The notes under the pieces: model-generated
What the model was told of the DNA's origin: nothing
Database searches by the model: none
The model's input: the letters and a program-made list of their open reading frames with translations, nothing else
Position numbers and translations under genes: made by a program
NCBI RefSeq assembly: GCF_006912135.1
Contig: NZ_VIRS01000031.1
Coordinates: 1 to 64,000 of the forward strand
Source of the DNA: Cryptosporangium phraense
Lineage (GTDB): Bacteria; Actinomycetota; Actinomycetes; Mycobacteriales; Cryptosporangiaceae
Direction: 5' to 3'
DNA length: 64,000 nt
Shown here: one piece after another, positions 42,473-53,152 of the stretch
Layout of the letters: every line of letters starts with the position of its first letter
Numbering within the stretch: position 1 is the stretch's first letter

Positions 42473-42906
42473 GCCAGCCCAGCCGCAACGGGGATCTCGA
42501 GATCGAGATCGACGTGGCGTTCGAGGGCCCGGTCTTCGTGATCTCGATCGCCGCCCAGTTGTCCGGGATGCACCCGCAGACGCTTCGCCAGTACGACCGG
42601 CTCGGGCTGGTACAGCCCGGCCGGTCGGCCGGCGGGGGTCGCAGGTACAGCGCCAGGGATGTGGTCCTCCTGCGCGAGATCGCCCGGTTGTCGCAGGAAG
42701 AGGGCGTCAATCTGGCCGGCATCAAGCGGATCATTGCGCTGACCAAACAGGTGCGTGATCTGGAAGAGCGCACCGAACAGTTGGTCGCCGAGTTGCGGGC
42801 GGCGAGGCAGGAGTCGGCGGAGATGCGCGCTTCGATGCCGTATCGGGGTGAGCTGGTACCGCTGGATCAGTCGGTGCTGCCGGTTTGGCGCCCGAAGGGC
42901 CGTTGA
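42469..42906 (+). CDS. hspR: Heat-shock repressor HspR (MerR family)
   Basis: A 145-residue MerR-type repressor. The DNA-binding head reads [20 protein letters not shown] with [20 protein letters not shown]; a coiled coil follows ([20 protein letters not shown]). HspR binds HAIR sites and uses DnaK as co-repressor in Streptomyces and Mycobacterium. It is the last gene of the dnaK operon, its ATG overlapping the dnaJ stop, so it controls its own production. HAIR sites in this window precede dnaK and clpB. Confidence 0.95.
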   Translation: MSQPSRNGDLEIEIDVAFEGPVFVISIAAQLSGMHPQTLRQYDRLGLVQPGRSAGGGRRYSARDVVLLREIARLSQEEGVNLAGIKRIIALTKQVRDLEERTEQLVAELRAARQESAEMRASMPYRGELVPLDQSVLPVWRPKGR

Positions 42907-43408
42907 TCTGACCGGCCGGGACCAGCGGCGCGCCTGACCGGATCTTCCGCTCGAGCAGCCCTCCGGCGGTCTTCGCAGTGTTCGGCCTAGGGATTCACTT
43001 GCATGAGCGGCCCAGATCAAGCAGCTTCCCGGTGCGCTGTCGCCGGTCGACGCAGACTGGGGCCGCTGGTGGGTGAGGACAGCGGCTACTACGACACCTG
43101 ACTGGTTGCGACCGACGACCGAGTAGTGGGCTGCTTAGTGGTCAACTGATCGGCGTGCGAATCACCGTTGATGCGGAGGCGATAGGACGCCGTCGGCGTG
43201 ACGCGCCCGGAGCATGCGGCCTCTGGCCGGTCACCGTCCGCGCTGCAGCGGCGTCGCATACGACGCGCGCGTGCCGGCCGCCGTCGGCGTGCCGAGCAGA
43301 CCGACGTCGGGGTTGCCAGTCTCCGGAGGACAGCTGTACGACGCCGGAGCAGTGGCGAACCCGACGGCGGCCCTCTCCCGGTGGGTGGAACGACGGCAGA
43401 CGGGATGC
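42907..43408. other. Gene-poor stretch after hspR
   Basis: I see no intact gene. No clear terminator hairpin follows hspR. The only recognisable content is the relic of a DUF2283 gene at 43139-43190. Remaining frames are short, lack ribosome sites and have no domains. Confidence 0.6.
43139..43190 (+). pseudogene. Relic of a DUF2283 gene 5' end
   Basis: About 46 bases (starting GTGGTCAACTGAT) match the 5' part of the DUF2283 gene near 29858 at roughly 85% identity. Most differences are at third codon positions (ATT/ATC, GGT/GGC, ACT/ACC, GAA/GAG), so both descend from a coding ancestor. After GCGGAGGC one base is missing and similarity ends, so the copy is frameshifted and truncated. Confidence 0.7.
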
Positions 43409-43702
43409 CTAGGGCTGAAGATCGGTCGAGGGGTCGGGCCTCACGAGGGCGGCGAAGTCGTCGATGCGGTCGGCGGTGTCCCAGGCGTGGCACAGGCGCT
43501 CGATGATCGCAAACTCGTCGGGGGAGATCGAGAGGTTCCAGCCGAGGAGGCCGCCGGCCAGGTGGTCGATCGCGGTGTCAGGCTCGTCGACTCTCGCCAG
43601 GTCCTTGACGGAGTCCAAGAAGCTGTACGTGCCTTCGCGGCGGGTGATCGAGTCGACCACGTGCGCGAGTGCCTGGACGTCGGCCGGTTCAAATCTGGGC
43701 AT
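43409..43702 (-). CDS. Small hypothetical protein
   Basis: A 97-residue acidic, soluble, helical protein. The ATG at 43702 has GGCGGAG just upstream; a start at 43762 would add 20 residues. It reads MPRFEPADVQALAHVVDSIT, then AGGLLGWNLSISPDEFAIIE and a final helix with CHAWDTADRIDDFAALV. The size, helicity and acidity faintly recall small immunity proteins of toxin systems, but no toxin gene adjoins it and I do not claim that function. It lies in the scar between hspR and the tRNA fragment. Confidence 0.6.
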   Translation of the reverse strand: MPRFEPADVQALAHVVDSITRREGTYSFLDSVKDLARVDEPDTAIDHLAGGLLGWNLSISPDEFAIIERLCHAWDTADRIDDFAALVRPDPSTDLQP

Positions 43703-43762
43703 CGCTCCGCCTCGTGTCGCCGTGCCGTCAGCGTGCCAATGGTGACGGAATTCAAGGTTCAT

Positions 43763-44078
43763 CGACGGACACCCCGCACCGCAGGTCAGAGCTCACGACG
43801 GCCCCGGCGGCACCGGTTCCCAAGCTGAGTTCGATTCCCGTCACCCGCTCGTCGTCGTTCCAGGCTGGAACGCCCGCCGTGCCATTAGGCCGTCGGGGCG
43901 AGGTCGCCGTGCCCTGGGAGCCCGTCCGCTTTGGCGACGCTGGTCAGTGACGGCCTTCCCTCTCACCATCGCCAGCGCGGCCGTCGTACCTGTCTGGTAC
44001 GGAACCGAGTTGGCCTCCTGGAGCCCCTGAGCAGGTCCCCTCGCCATGTCGCTCCGGGCTGGCGTTAGGTGGGTCTGG
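43763..44078. other. Gene-poor stretch with a tRNA-Gly fragment
   Basis: No intact gene seen. It contains a 3' fragment of tRNA-Gly (43817-43852). One minus-strand frame (about 44045-43841, GLQEANSVPYQTGTTAALAM) is open but has no recognisable domain. Confidence 0.55.
43817..43852 (+). pseudogene. 3' fragment of tRNA-Gly(CCC), att-like
   Basis: TTCCCAAGCTGA matches the anticodon loop and 3' anticodon stem of the tRNA-Gly at 30341-30411. After an eight-base deletion, GTTCGATTCCCG and TCACCCGCTCGT match the T arm, acceptor 3' strand and three flanking bases with one mismatch. The 5' half is absent. Such 3' fragments are typical attachment-site remnants of elements that integrate into tRNA genes. 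It is in the opposite orientation to the intact tRNA. Confidence 0.7.
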
Positions 44079-44816
44079 CTACCACGGCAGAACCTCGTGG
44101 TCCTGCCAGAGCAGGCCCGTTGGGGCCGGCGACCCATCCGCCTGCACCGCCGGGCGGGTGCACAGCCAGATCGCCGTCTCGGCACCCTCCGCGGCCGACC
44201 TCGGCGCCCCCGACCCGCCCAGATCCGTCCGGCTCCGGCCCGGCGCCACCGCGTCCACGAACAGCCCCCGCCGGCCCAGCCCCGTCTCGTACGCGAAATT
44301 CCTCGTCAGCGCGTTCAGGCCCGCCTTGGCCACCCGGTACGGGGCCACCCCACCCGTGTTCCCCGGGCCGGTCATCCGGCCCTCGTCCGCCGAGACGTTC
44401 ACGATCCGGCCGGAGCGTCGGGCCATCATCGCCGGGGCGAACGCCTGGATGAGCAGGAACGGCGCGTCCAGGACGACCGCCGAGACCGCTCGCCATTCGC
44501 GGTAGCTGGCCTTCAACGTCTTCGAGGTCCGGCTGCCCAGTACTCCGGCCCCGTTGACCAGGATCTCCACCTCACCGATGGCGGCCACCTGCGACGGGAG
44601 ACGAACGACCGCACCCGGCTGAGCCAGGTCGCACGGCGCGGCCACCGCGTCGATCGACTCCGTGCGCAATTTGAACACCGCCTCGTCGAGGCGTTCGGGG
44701 TCCCGGGCCACGCACACCACGGTGGCCCCCGCCCGCCCGAGACCGAGCGCGATCTCGTTTCCGATGCCCCGGCTCGCGCCGGTGACCAGTGCGACCTTGC
44801 CGTCCAGAGTCCCCAC
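44079..44816 (-). CDS. Short-chain dehydrogenase/reductase
   Basis: A 245-residue SDR. The cofactor loop is ALVTGASRGIGNEIALGLG; VEILVNGAGVLG replaces the usual NNAG by NGAG; a Ser in VNVSADEG and YRVAK in the catalytic site (GVAPYRVAKAGLNALTRNFA) complete the triad. VDAVAPGRSRTDLGG follows. The GTG at 44816 is chosen because the fold begins right after it. It resembles 3-oxoacyl-ACP reductase-like SDRs. It is divergent from the DUF2867-SDR gene with 64 bases between. Substrate unknown. Confidence 0.87.
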   Translation of the reverse strand: MGTLDGKVALVTGASRGIGNEIALGLGRAGATVVCVARDPERLDEAVFKLRTESIDAVAAPCDLAQPGAVVRLPSQVAAIGEVEILVNGAGVLGSRTSKTLKASYREWRAVSAVVLDAPFLLIQAFAPAMMARRSGRIVNVSADEGRMTGPGNTGGVAPYRVAKAGLNALTRNFAYETGLGRRGLFVDAVAPGRSRTDLGGSGAPRSAAEGAETAIWLCTRPAVQADGSPAPTGLLWQDHEVLPW

Positions 44817-44880
44817 GGCTACCAGCCTTTCATGTCCGGCCCGAGATGCAGACTTGGACAAACGGCGCGAGGATCGAGCT

Positions 44881-46398
44881 ATGCGCATACTCGTGACGGG
44901 CGCTACCGGCTACATCGGCGGACGTTTGGTGCCCAGGCTGCTCGAGCAGGGACACACCGTCCGCTGCCTGGTCCGGACGCCCTCGAAACTCCGCGACGTT
45001 CCCTGGGCCAAGCACATCGAGATCGTCCAGGGCGACGTCACCGACCCGGAGTCCGTCCAGAACGCGGCCCAGGGCATCGACGTCCTCTACTACCTCGTCC
45101 ACAGCCTCGGCACCAAAGGCTTCGACGACCTCGACCGCCGGGCGGCGGAAACCGTCGCCGACGCCGCCGCGCACCAGAACGTCCAAAGGATCGTTTATCT
45201 GGGCGGATTGACCCCCGAAGGGGTGTCCGCCCGAGACCTCTCGCCCCACCTGCGGTCCCGGACCGAGGTCGGGCAGATCTTTCTCGACTCGTCGGTCCCC
45301 ACCGTCGTGTTGAACGCGGCGGTCATCATCGGGTCGGGGTCGGCCTCGTTCGAGATGCTCCGCTACCTCACCGAACGCCTTCCGGCGATGGTGACGCCCC
45401 GGTGGGTGCGCAACCGGATCCAGCCGATCGCGGTCCGGGACGTGCTGCGCTACCTGGTCGAGTCGGCCGAGATCGACAGCACGGTCAACCGGGCGTTCGA
45501 CATCGGTGGCCCCGACGTCCTGACCTACCGGGACATGATGCAGCGCTACGCCCGGGTCGCCGGGCTGCCGCGGCGGTTCATCGTGCCGGTCGGGGTGCTG
45601 TCGCCGACGCTCTCGGCGCAGTGGGTGAACGTGGTGACGCCGGTTCCGCGGGCGATCGCGATCCCGCTCGTGCAGTCGTTGATCCACGAGGTCGTCTGCC
45701 ACGAGCACGACATCGCCGAGTACGTCCCCGACCTGCCCGAGGGGCTGACCCCCTACGACCACGCGGTCGAGCTCGCGCTGCGTCGCATCCGCGACGATGC
45801 GGTCGAGACGACCTGGTCCTGGGCCTCGACGCCGGGTGCGCCGAGCGACCCGCTGCCCAGCGACCCGGAGTGGTCCGGTGGCAGCGCCTATGTCGACGTC
45901 CGGGAGCGCGTCACCAAGGCGCACCCGCAGACGCTCTGGCGAGTGATCGAGGGCATCGGCGGAGAGAACGGCTGGTACTCGTTCCCGCTGGCCTGGTCGG
46001 TGCGCGGCTGGATGGACCGGGTGATCGGCGGGGCCGGCCTGCGCCGCGGACGCCGGGATCGGGACCAGATCTACGTCGGCGAGGCGCTGGACTGGTGGCG
46101 GGTCGAGGAGATCGAGCCCGGCCACCTGCTGCGGCTGCGGGCGGAGATGCGGGTGCCCGGCCGGGCCTGGCTGGAGCTGACCGTGGCGCCCGATCCGGTC
46201 GGCGCACGCTATAGGCAGCGGGCCGTCTTCCTGCCCCGCGGACTGGCCGGCCACGCATATTGGATCGCGATCGTGCCGTTCCATGGCATCGTTTTCGGAG
46301 GAATGGTCCGTAATATCACTAGGGCGGCCGAGCGGGCGGAGACCGGTGAACCCATGGTCACGGCCACCGGGTTGCCGCTGCAATCTCCAATTCGTTGA
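44881..46398 (+). CDS. NAD(P)-binding SDR fused to a DUF2867 domain
   Basis: A 505-residue two-domain protein. Residues 1-290 are an atypical SDR with the NAD(P) loop ILVTGATGYIGGRLVPRLLE and TPSKLRDVPWAKHIEIVQGD; the C-terminal DUF2867 domain spans about 330-495 (GGENGWYSFPLAWSVRGWMD, and a lipocalin/SRPBCC-like strand set). This fusion is common in actinobacteria and of unknown reaction. The open frame begins further upstream, but ATG 44881 starts the Rossmann fold directly. Confidence 0.88.
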   Translation: MRILVTGATGYIGGRLVPRLLEQGHTVRCLVRTPSKLRDVPWAKHIEIVQGDVTDPESVQNAAQGIDVLYYLVHSLGTKGFDDLDRRAAETVADAAAHQNVQRIVYLGGLTPEGVSARDLSPHLRSRTEVGQIFLDSSVPTVVLNAAVIIGSGSASFEMLRYLTERLPAMVTPRWVRNRIQPIAVRDVLRYLVESAEIDSTVNRAFDIGGPDVLTYRDMMQRYARVAGLPRRFIVPVGVLSPTLSAQWVNVVTPVPRAIAIPLVQSLIHEVVCHEHDIAEYVPDLPEGLTPYDHAVELALRRIRDDAVETTWSWASTPGAPSDPLPSDPEWSGGSAYVDVRERVTKAHPQTLWRVIEGIGGENGWYSFPLAWSVRGWMDRVIGGAGLRRGRRDRDQIYVGEALDWWRVEEIEPGHLLRLRAEMRVPGRAWLELTVAPDPVGARYRQRAVFLPRGLAGHAYWIAIVPFHGIVFGGMVRNITRAAERAETGEPMVTATGLPLQSPIR

Positions 46399-46428
46399 GA
46401 ATGGGCTGAGCTGCGGCGTCACTAAGTA

Positions 46429-46444
46429 GGTACAGCCAAGTACC
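46429..46444. promoter_or_regulatory. Candidate MarR operator
   Basis: GGTAC-AGCCAA-GTACC, an inverted repeat with perfect five-base arms, 36 bases before the MarR start. It lies just upstream of a TACTGT -10-like hexamer (46455-46460). Confidence 0.45.
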
Positions 46445-46479
46445 CTGCTCGGAATACTGTGGCCGACGGAGGAGCGCCG

Positions 46480-46914
46480 GTGAGCGAGCAGGACCATGAC
46501 CGGGTCGAACGGGAGCTCTCCCTCCTCATCCGGCAATACCGGACGTTGATGGTGACGAGCGCGTCGACGGTTCACACCGGTCTGGAGCTCAGCGCGTACG
46601 CGACGCTGCGGCTGCTCGACACGGACGGACCGCTCCGCGCGTCGACGATCGGCGAGCGGTTCGCGCTGGACAAGTCGACGGTGAGCCGCCAGCTGAGCCG
46701 GCTGATCGACTGGGGACTCGTCGAGCGCACCCCAGATCCCTCGGACGGCCGGGCGCACCTGGTCGCGATCACGCCGACCGGCCACGACCGGCTGACCGGC
46801 GTCAGCAACGATCGCAAGCAGGAGATCCGGCGCCTGCTGGAGCTGTGGGACGAGAAGGACGTCGCCGAGTTCGGTAGGTTGCTCGAGCTTTTCAACCGGA
46901 CGAACGCCGGGTGA
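46480..46914 (+). CDS. MarR family transcriptional regulator
   Basis: A 144-residue MarR protein. Helices LLIRQYRTLMVTSASTVHTG, a helix-turn-helix with ASTIGERFALDKSTVSRQLS, and a wing with TPDPSDGRAHLVAITPTG. The GTG at 46480 follows GGAGGAG at five bases; a GTG at 46459 would add seven residues and lacks a ribosome site. An inverted repeat upstream suggests autoregulation. It lies after the DUF2867-SDR gene. Confidence 0.87.
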   Translation: MSEQDHDRVERELSLLIRQYRTLMVTSASTVHTGLELSAYATLRLLDTDGPLRASTIGERFALDKSTVSRQLSRLIDWGLVERTPDPSDGRAHLVAITPTGHDRLTGVSNDRKQEIRRLLELWDEKDVAEFGRLLELFNRTNAG

Positions 46915-46945
46915 TACTCCGTTATCGGGCGGGGATAGTGGGGTT

Positions 46946-47440
46946 ATGCGACGCAGAAATTGGCTGGCGATCCAGGTCGAGGTGATCGCCGGTGCGGACA
47001 GCCCGCTGTGGCCACGGCCCGGACGGCTGTTCGCGGTGGCCCGCTCGCACTCGTTCGCCGAGTTCGGAGCGGCCGTCGACCAGGCGCTGGCGCGCTGGGA
47101 TCTCCCCAAGCCGGCCCAGTTCGTGCTGGCCGACGGCGTCCGGGTGGAGGACACCGAGCTCACCAAGATGGGCGAGCTGAACCAGGACGACCAGTTCGCC
47201 TACGTGTTCGACGGGAGCTGGGCCCACCTCTGCACGGTGATCGAGCGTCCGTTCGACCCGCGGAAGACCCGCCTCGGCGGGGTCCCCGAGCTCCCGACGC
47301 CCTACTGGGGCTGGGGTGCGCTGCCCGACCAGCACGGCCTGCGCTGGCCCAAGGACGACGGGCAGAAGCCCGGCCCCCGGCAGCCGGCCCAGCCCTACGA
47401 CGACCTTCCGCCGCTGCTCCCCGGCTGGGGCGGTCAGTAG
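46946..47440 (+). CDS. Hypothetical protein, possibly pRiA4b/TnpR-passenger-like fold
   Basis: A 164-residue soluble protein. The middle part (LARWDLPKPAQFVLADG... ELTKMGELNQDDQFAYVFDG, then HLCTVIERPFDP) recalls the small alpha/beta domain of plasmid pRiA4b ORF-3-like and IS1096 passenger proteins, which carry a comparable FxYxYDFGD-type segment. That resemblance is partial. The C-terminus is Pro/Trp/Gly-rich (PTPYWGWGALPDQHG) and probably disordered. It lies 31 bases after the MarR stop. No function can be assigned. Confidence 0.7.
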   Translation: MRRRNWLAIQVEVIAGADSPLWPRPGRLFAVARSHSFAEFGAAVDQALARWDLPKPAQFVLADGVRVEDTELTKMGELNQDDQFAYVFDGSWAHLCTVIERPFDPRKTRLGGVPELPTPYWGWGALPDQHGLRWPKDDGQKPGPRQPAQPYDDLPPLLPGWGGQ

Positions 47441-47976
47441 CGGTAGGCCTGCAGGCGCTTCTTGTGCGACGACCGGCGCAGCCCGACGACCAGCGCGATG
47501 ATGCCGCCGATCGTGATGCCGAGGCAGGGCAGCCCGGCCAGCGCAGCGATGCCGCCGGCCACGCTCCCGGCGAACATCCCGAGCTCGGGCTTCCCGCCGA
47601 GCGCGTACCGGCCCGCGTCACACTTGATCGAGTAGGTGCCCGCCTTCTCGACCGTGATCGTCGAGGCCCAGGTCCAGCTGCTGCCGTCGCGGGTGAACGT
47701 GAACGTCCCGCCCGGGGTGGTGGCGGTGATGCCGTCGCCGTAGCTGCAGGACGTGGACGAGCCCTCGGGGACGAAGATGCCGTAGACGCCGGGTTGGAGG
47801 TCGATCTCCCCGCTCTGCGCCGTGCGGGTGAAGTCGGGGATCGACTTGACCGCCGACACGACGCCCAGGGCGAACGCCCCGACGCCGACCGCGGTGAAGA
47901 GTACGGCGATGAGCACCGCGACGACGTACCAGACGCGGCGGGGGCGGAGTTGACGGGAGTCGACCGGGTAGGCCAT
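47434..47976 (-). CDS. Two-helix membrane protein with an outer domain, divergent from clpB
   Basis: A 180-residue protein with membrane helices at about 15-43 (VWYVVAVLIAVLFTAVGVGA) and 130-165 (a pair of hydrophobic segments), with an outer or periplasmic-like beta domain between (PGVYGIFVPEGSSTSCSYGD to GTYSIKCDAG). Two Cys there could form a disulfide. The C-terminus is basic (RRSSHKKRLQAYRY). The clpB HAIR operator lies only 28 bases from its start, so HspR could affect it too. The 3' end overlaps the previous gene by seven bases. Function unknown. Confidence 0.75.
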   Translation of the reverse strand: MAYPVDSRQLRPRRVWYVVAVLIAVLFTAVGVGAFALGVVSAVKSIPDFTRTAQSGEIDLQPGVYGIFVPEGSSTSCSYGDGITATTPGGTFTFTRDGSSWTWASTITVEKAGTYSIKCDAGRYALGGKPELGMFAGSVAGGIAALAGLPCLGITIGGIIALVVGLRRSSHKKRLQAYRY

Positions 47977-48003
47977 GCCGACATCTTGCCGTGCTCTGGC
48001 AAA

Positions 48004-48024
48004 GTTGAGTGGAATACACTCAAG
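48004..48024. promoter_or_regulatory. HAIR operator of clpB (HspR site)
   Basis: GTTGAGT-N7-ACTCAAG, one mismatch from the HAIR consensus CTTGAGT-N7-ACTCAAG. It is 61 bases before the clpB start and 28 from the divergent membrane-protein start. Confidence 0.9.
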
Positions 48025-48084
48025 TTTGTTGCCGTTCTTCGAATCGACTAAGACCTTCGTCCGACGGGAGCCACGCAGCCCGAT

Positions 48085-50685
<2,601 letters not shown>

Positions 50686-50690
50686 TTTTC

Positions 50691-50718
50691 AAGGGGCGCC
50701 CCGGCCGGGGCGCCCCTT
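50691..50718. terminator. Bidirectional terminator between clpB and the AKR gene
   Basis: Arms AAGGGGCGCCCC and GGGGCGCCCCTT enclose GGCC, and the whole 28 bases are a perfect palindrome. It begins five bases after the clpB stop and ends six before the convergent AKR stop. A-rich and T-rich flanks suit termination both ways. Confidence 0.85.
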
Positions 50719-50724
50719 GGGCGA

Positions 50725-51549
50725 CTAGAAGAAGTCCTTCTCCGGGTTCCCGCCGATGCGGTGGCCGGGCAGTGCGCTGATCGCGTCCATCTGGGCGTCG
50801 GTCAGCTCGAAGTCGAAGACCTCGAAGTTCTCCTTGATCCGCGACGGGGTCACGGACTTCGGGAACACGATGTTGCCGAGCTGGACGTGCCAGCGCAGCA
50901 CGGTCTGGGCCGGGGTGCGGCCGACCTCGTCGGCGATCTTCGCCAGCGCCGGCTCCTCGAGCAGGCCCTGGCCCTGGCCGATCGGGCTCCAGGCCTCGGT
51001 CAGGATGCCGTGCTCCGCGTTGAACGCGCGCAGCTCGTCCTGGTTGAAGCCGGGGTGCAGCTCGATCTGGTTCACCGCCGGGGTGACGTCGGTCTTCTCC
51101 AGCAGGTTGAACAGCTGCGCCTGGTGGAAGTTCGACACGCCGATCGCGCGCGCCCGGCCTTCGGCCAGGACCTTCTCCAGCTCCCGCCAGGCCTCGACGT
51201 ACAGGTCACCGCGGTCCGGCCGCGGCCAGTGGATCAGGTACAGGTCGACGTGGTCGACGCCGAGGTTCTGCAGGCTGGTCTCGAACGCTTCCCGGGCCCG
51301 GGCGTGGTCGGGGTTCGCCAGCTTCGTCGTGATGAAGATGTCTTCGCGCGGGACGCCGGAGTCCCGGATCGCCTGGCCGACGCCCTGCTCGTTGCCGTAC
51401 GCGGCGGCCGTGTCGACGTGCCGGTAGCCCGTCTCCAGTGCGACCCGGAGCGCGTCGACGATCTCGTCCGACGAGACCTGCCACACCCCGAAGCCGAGCT
51501 GAGGGATCTGGACCCCGTTGTTCAAGGTCAGGTTAGGCACGTTGCCCAT
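50725..51549 (-). CDS. Aldo/keto reductase
   Basis: A 274-residue TIM-barrel NADPH-dependent aldo/keto reductase of the AKR5-like bacterial group (2,5-diketogluconate reductase relatives). The catalytic tetrad is visible: Asp and Tyr in YRHVDTAAAYGNEQG, Lys in FITTKLANPDH and His in DLYLIHWPRP. The NADPH site lies in the C-terminal VFPKSVTPSRIKENFEVFDF. ATG with ribosome site GGAAGGA. An inverted repeat (TGATC-N6-GATCA) lies about 15 bases upstream. Likely a detoxifying carbonyl reductase; physiological substrate unknown. Confidence 0.9.
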   Translation of the reverse strand: MGNVPNLTLNNGVQIPQLGFGVWQVSSDEIVDALRVALETGYRHVDTAAAYGNEQGVGQAIRDSGVPREDIFITTKLANPDHARAREAFETSLQNLGVDHVDLYLIHWPRPDRGDLYVEAWRELEKVLAEGRARAIGVSNFHQAQLFNLLEKTDVTPAVNQIELHPGFNQDELRAFNAEHGILTEAWSPIGQGQGLLEEPALAKIADEVGRTPAQTVLRWHVQLGNIVFPKSVTPSRIKENFEVFDFELTDAQMDAISALPGHRIGGNPEKDFF

Positions 51550-51608
51550 GTGGGTCCTTCCTCTGATCAGTACCGATCAAGGATCACCCACGAGCCCGGA
51601 CGAGAAAC

Positions 51609-52961
51609 CTAGGGGCCGGTGATCGCCTGGCGGAGGGCGGTTGCTTCGGCGGGGTCGGGGCCGTAGGCGGCGACCAGCTTCCCGTCCTGCCGGTCGAACT
51701 GCGCGACGAACGGGCGGCCGCCCTGCGTCCCCAGGTACGCGACGGTCGGCTGGCCGTCGGTCGCCCACGGCACGCGGTCGGGGCCGGCCGCCGTCACCTC
51801 GATCATCCGGCGCCAGTCGGCCAGCTCGGAGTCGGCCGGCGTCCGCTCGTACCAGGCCTGGGCGCTGCGGTCGAACGTGTCCATCACGTCGCCGTCGTCC
51901 AGGTCGTTCGTGGCGCAGCCCTTCCCGTCGCGGAGGCACTCGGTGGCCAGCGGAGCACGGGCGATCGCGCTCGCGCTGGCCGTCACCTGGTACTTCGTCG
52001 TCGACATGGGGGCGCCGGGCGCGGTCGCCGACGCGTAGAACTTCCGCCAGGCCGGCGTCGTCACCCGGCAGCTGACGTCGGCCGCGGCCGACGCGGGCAC
52101 CTCGGCACGCCCGGACCGGCAGCGGCCCAGCACGGTGCGGTTGCCGGTGACCCGGCCGTCGAGCACCGCGGTGACCGGCTCCTCGTCCGACGGGTTGCGG
52201 ACCCGGCCGGTCACCGTGCAGCCCTGGGCGTCGCAGGTGTGGCGCAGCGCGCCCTCGAACTGCAGGGTCGTGTACGCGTCGTAGCTGCCGGTCCGCAGCG
52301 CGGGCAGCCCGAGCGCGACGTCCCGCGCGATCTGCGCGGTGGGCCCGGGCGGCGTGATCACGAAGTTCACCGCGGTGCGCGGGCCGAGCAGGCTGCCCTC
52401 GGTGCGCACCACCTGGTACGGCTTCTCGGCCGTCACCCAGAGCGTCCCGGCGGTCGCCTCGACCTTGCGCACCTGCACCTTGTCGACCTCGGTCACCGGC
52501 GGCATGCCCTCGATCTGCAGCGAGCCGAACGCGTCGTCGACGAGCTTCCCCAGTGCCTCGGGCTTGAGCTTCGCGGCCGGGTCGAACCCGATCGTGGTCG
52601 CGGACACCGCGACCCAGACGTCGTCGTAGGTGTCGGCCCGGTTGTCCGGCGCCCACCAGGCCGCCGGGGCCTTCACGTAGGTGGTCGAGTCCACGACCAG
52701 GGTCTGGGCCGCGATCCCGTTCCGCCGGATCTTCCCCGCGCCTTCACCGGCGCCGTTGAGCCGGACGTCGACGGCGATCTCCTCGCCGCGGCCGTCCTGC
52801 ACCGTCCCGTTGATCCGGACGCCGTTGGCCTGCTCGAGGTTCGACGCCGCAATTCGGACGTGATTCGCCACCGAGTCGTAGCTGACCATCTTGCCGTCGA
52901 TCGGGCTGCATCCAGTCACGACCAGCGCAAGAGCCAGCAGGGCAGCTACCCGGTACCGCAA
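51609..52961 (-). CDS. Secreted lipoprotein, large
   Basis: A 450-residue lipoprotein precursor. The signal peptide ends in LVVTGCSPID, with the lipid-anchored Cys near residue 18. The mature part begins with a conserved-looking region (SVANHVRIAASNLEQANGVR, then IAVDVRLNGAGEGAGKIRRN), which recalls LpqN/LppX-like lipoproteins, then a beta-rich C-terminal half with several Cys (RHTCDAQGCTVTGRV, LGRCRSG and ATECLRDGKGC). The start is TTG, supported by a strong ribosome site (GGGGGAGGAG). Function unknown. Confidence 0.82.
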   Translation of the reverse strand: MRYRVAALLALALVVTGCSPIDGKMVSYDSVANHVRIAASNLEQANGVRINGTVQDGRGEEIAVDVRLNGAGEGAGKIRRNGIAAQTLVVDSTTYVKAPAAWWAPDNRADTYDDVWVAVSATTIGFDPAAKLKPEALGKLVDDAFGSLQIEGMPPVTEVDKVQVRKVEATAGTLWVTAEKPYQVVRTEGSLLGPRTAVNFVITPPGPTAQIARDVALGLPALRTGSYDAYTTLQFEGALRHTCDAQGCTVTGRVRNPSDEEPVTAVLDGRVTGNRTVLGRCRSGRAEVPASAAADVSCRVTTPAWRKFYASATAPGAPMSTTKYQVTASASAIARAPLATECLRDGKGCATNDLDDGDVMDTFDRSAQAWYERTPADSELADWRRMIEVTAAGPDRVPWATDGQPTVAYLGTQGGRPFVAQFDRQDGKLVAAYGPDPAEATALRQAITGP

Positions 52962-53152
52962 ACCGAGACTCCTCCCCCGATCGTCCGGAACTCCAGCTTA
53001 CGGACCCGCTGATCTCCCATGATCCGTGGCCGGACCGGTCTGTCGCCCTGCTGACCCCGAAACCAGCCGGAAATAGGAGTAACCGATCGTCGATCGGCCC
53101 TCCCGGGCGGACCGCCGGGGCGACCGCTGGCGCGGGTTGGCAAACTGCTGTC

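Noticed and set aside
43409-43702. Immunity protein of a polymorphic toxin
   Set aside because: Size and charge fit, but no toxin, secretion marker or family motif is present.
30341-43852. DNA between the tRNA-Gly and its fragment as one integrated island
   Set aside because: It contains core genes (dcd, dnaK operon, Fe-S reductase), and the two tRNA sequences are inverted, not direct, repeats.
44830-47166. 778-codon minus-strand frame opposite the DUF2867-SDR and MarR genes
   Set aside because: Two clear plus-strand genes with domains explain the region; the antisense frame has none.
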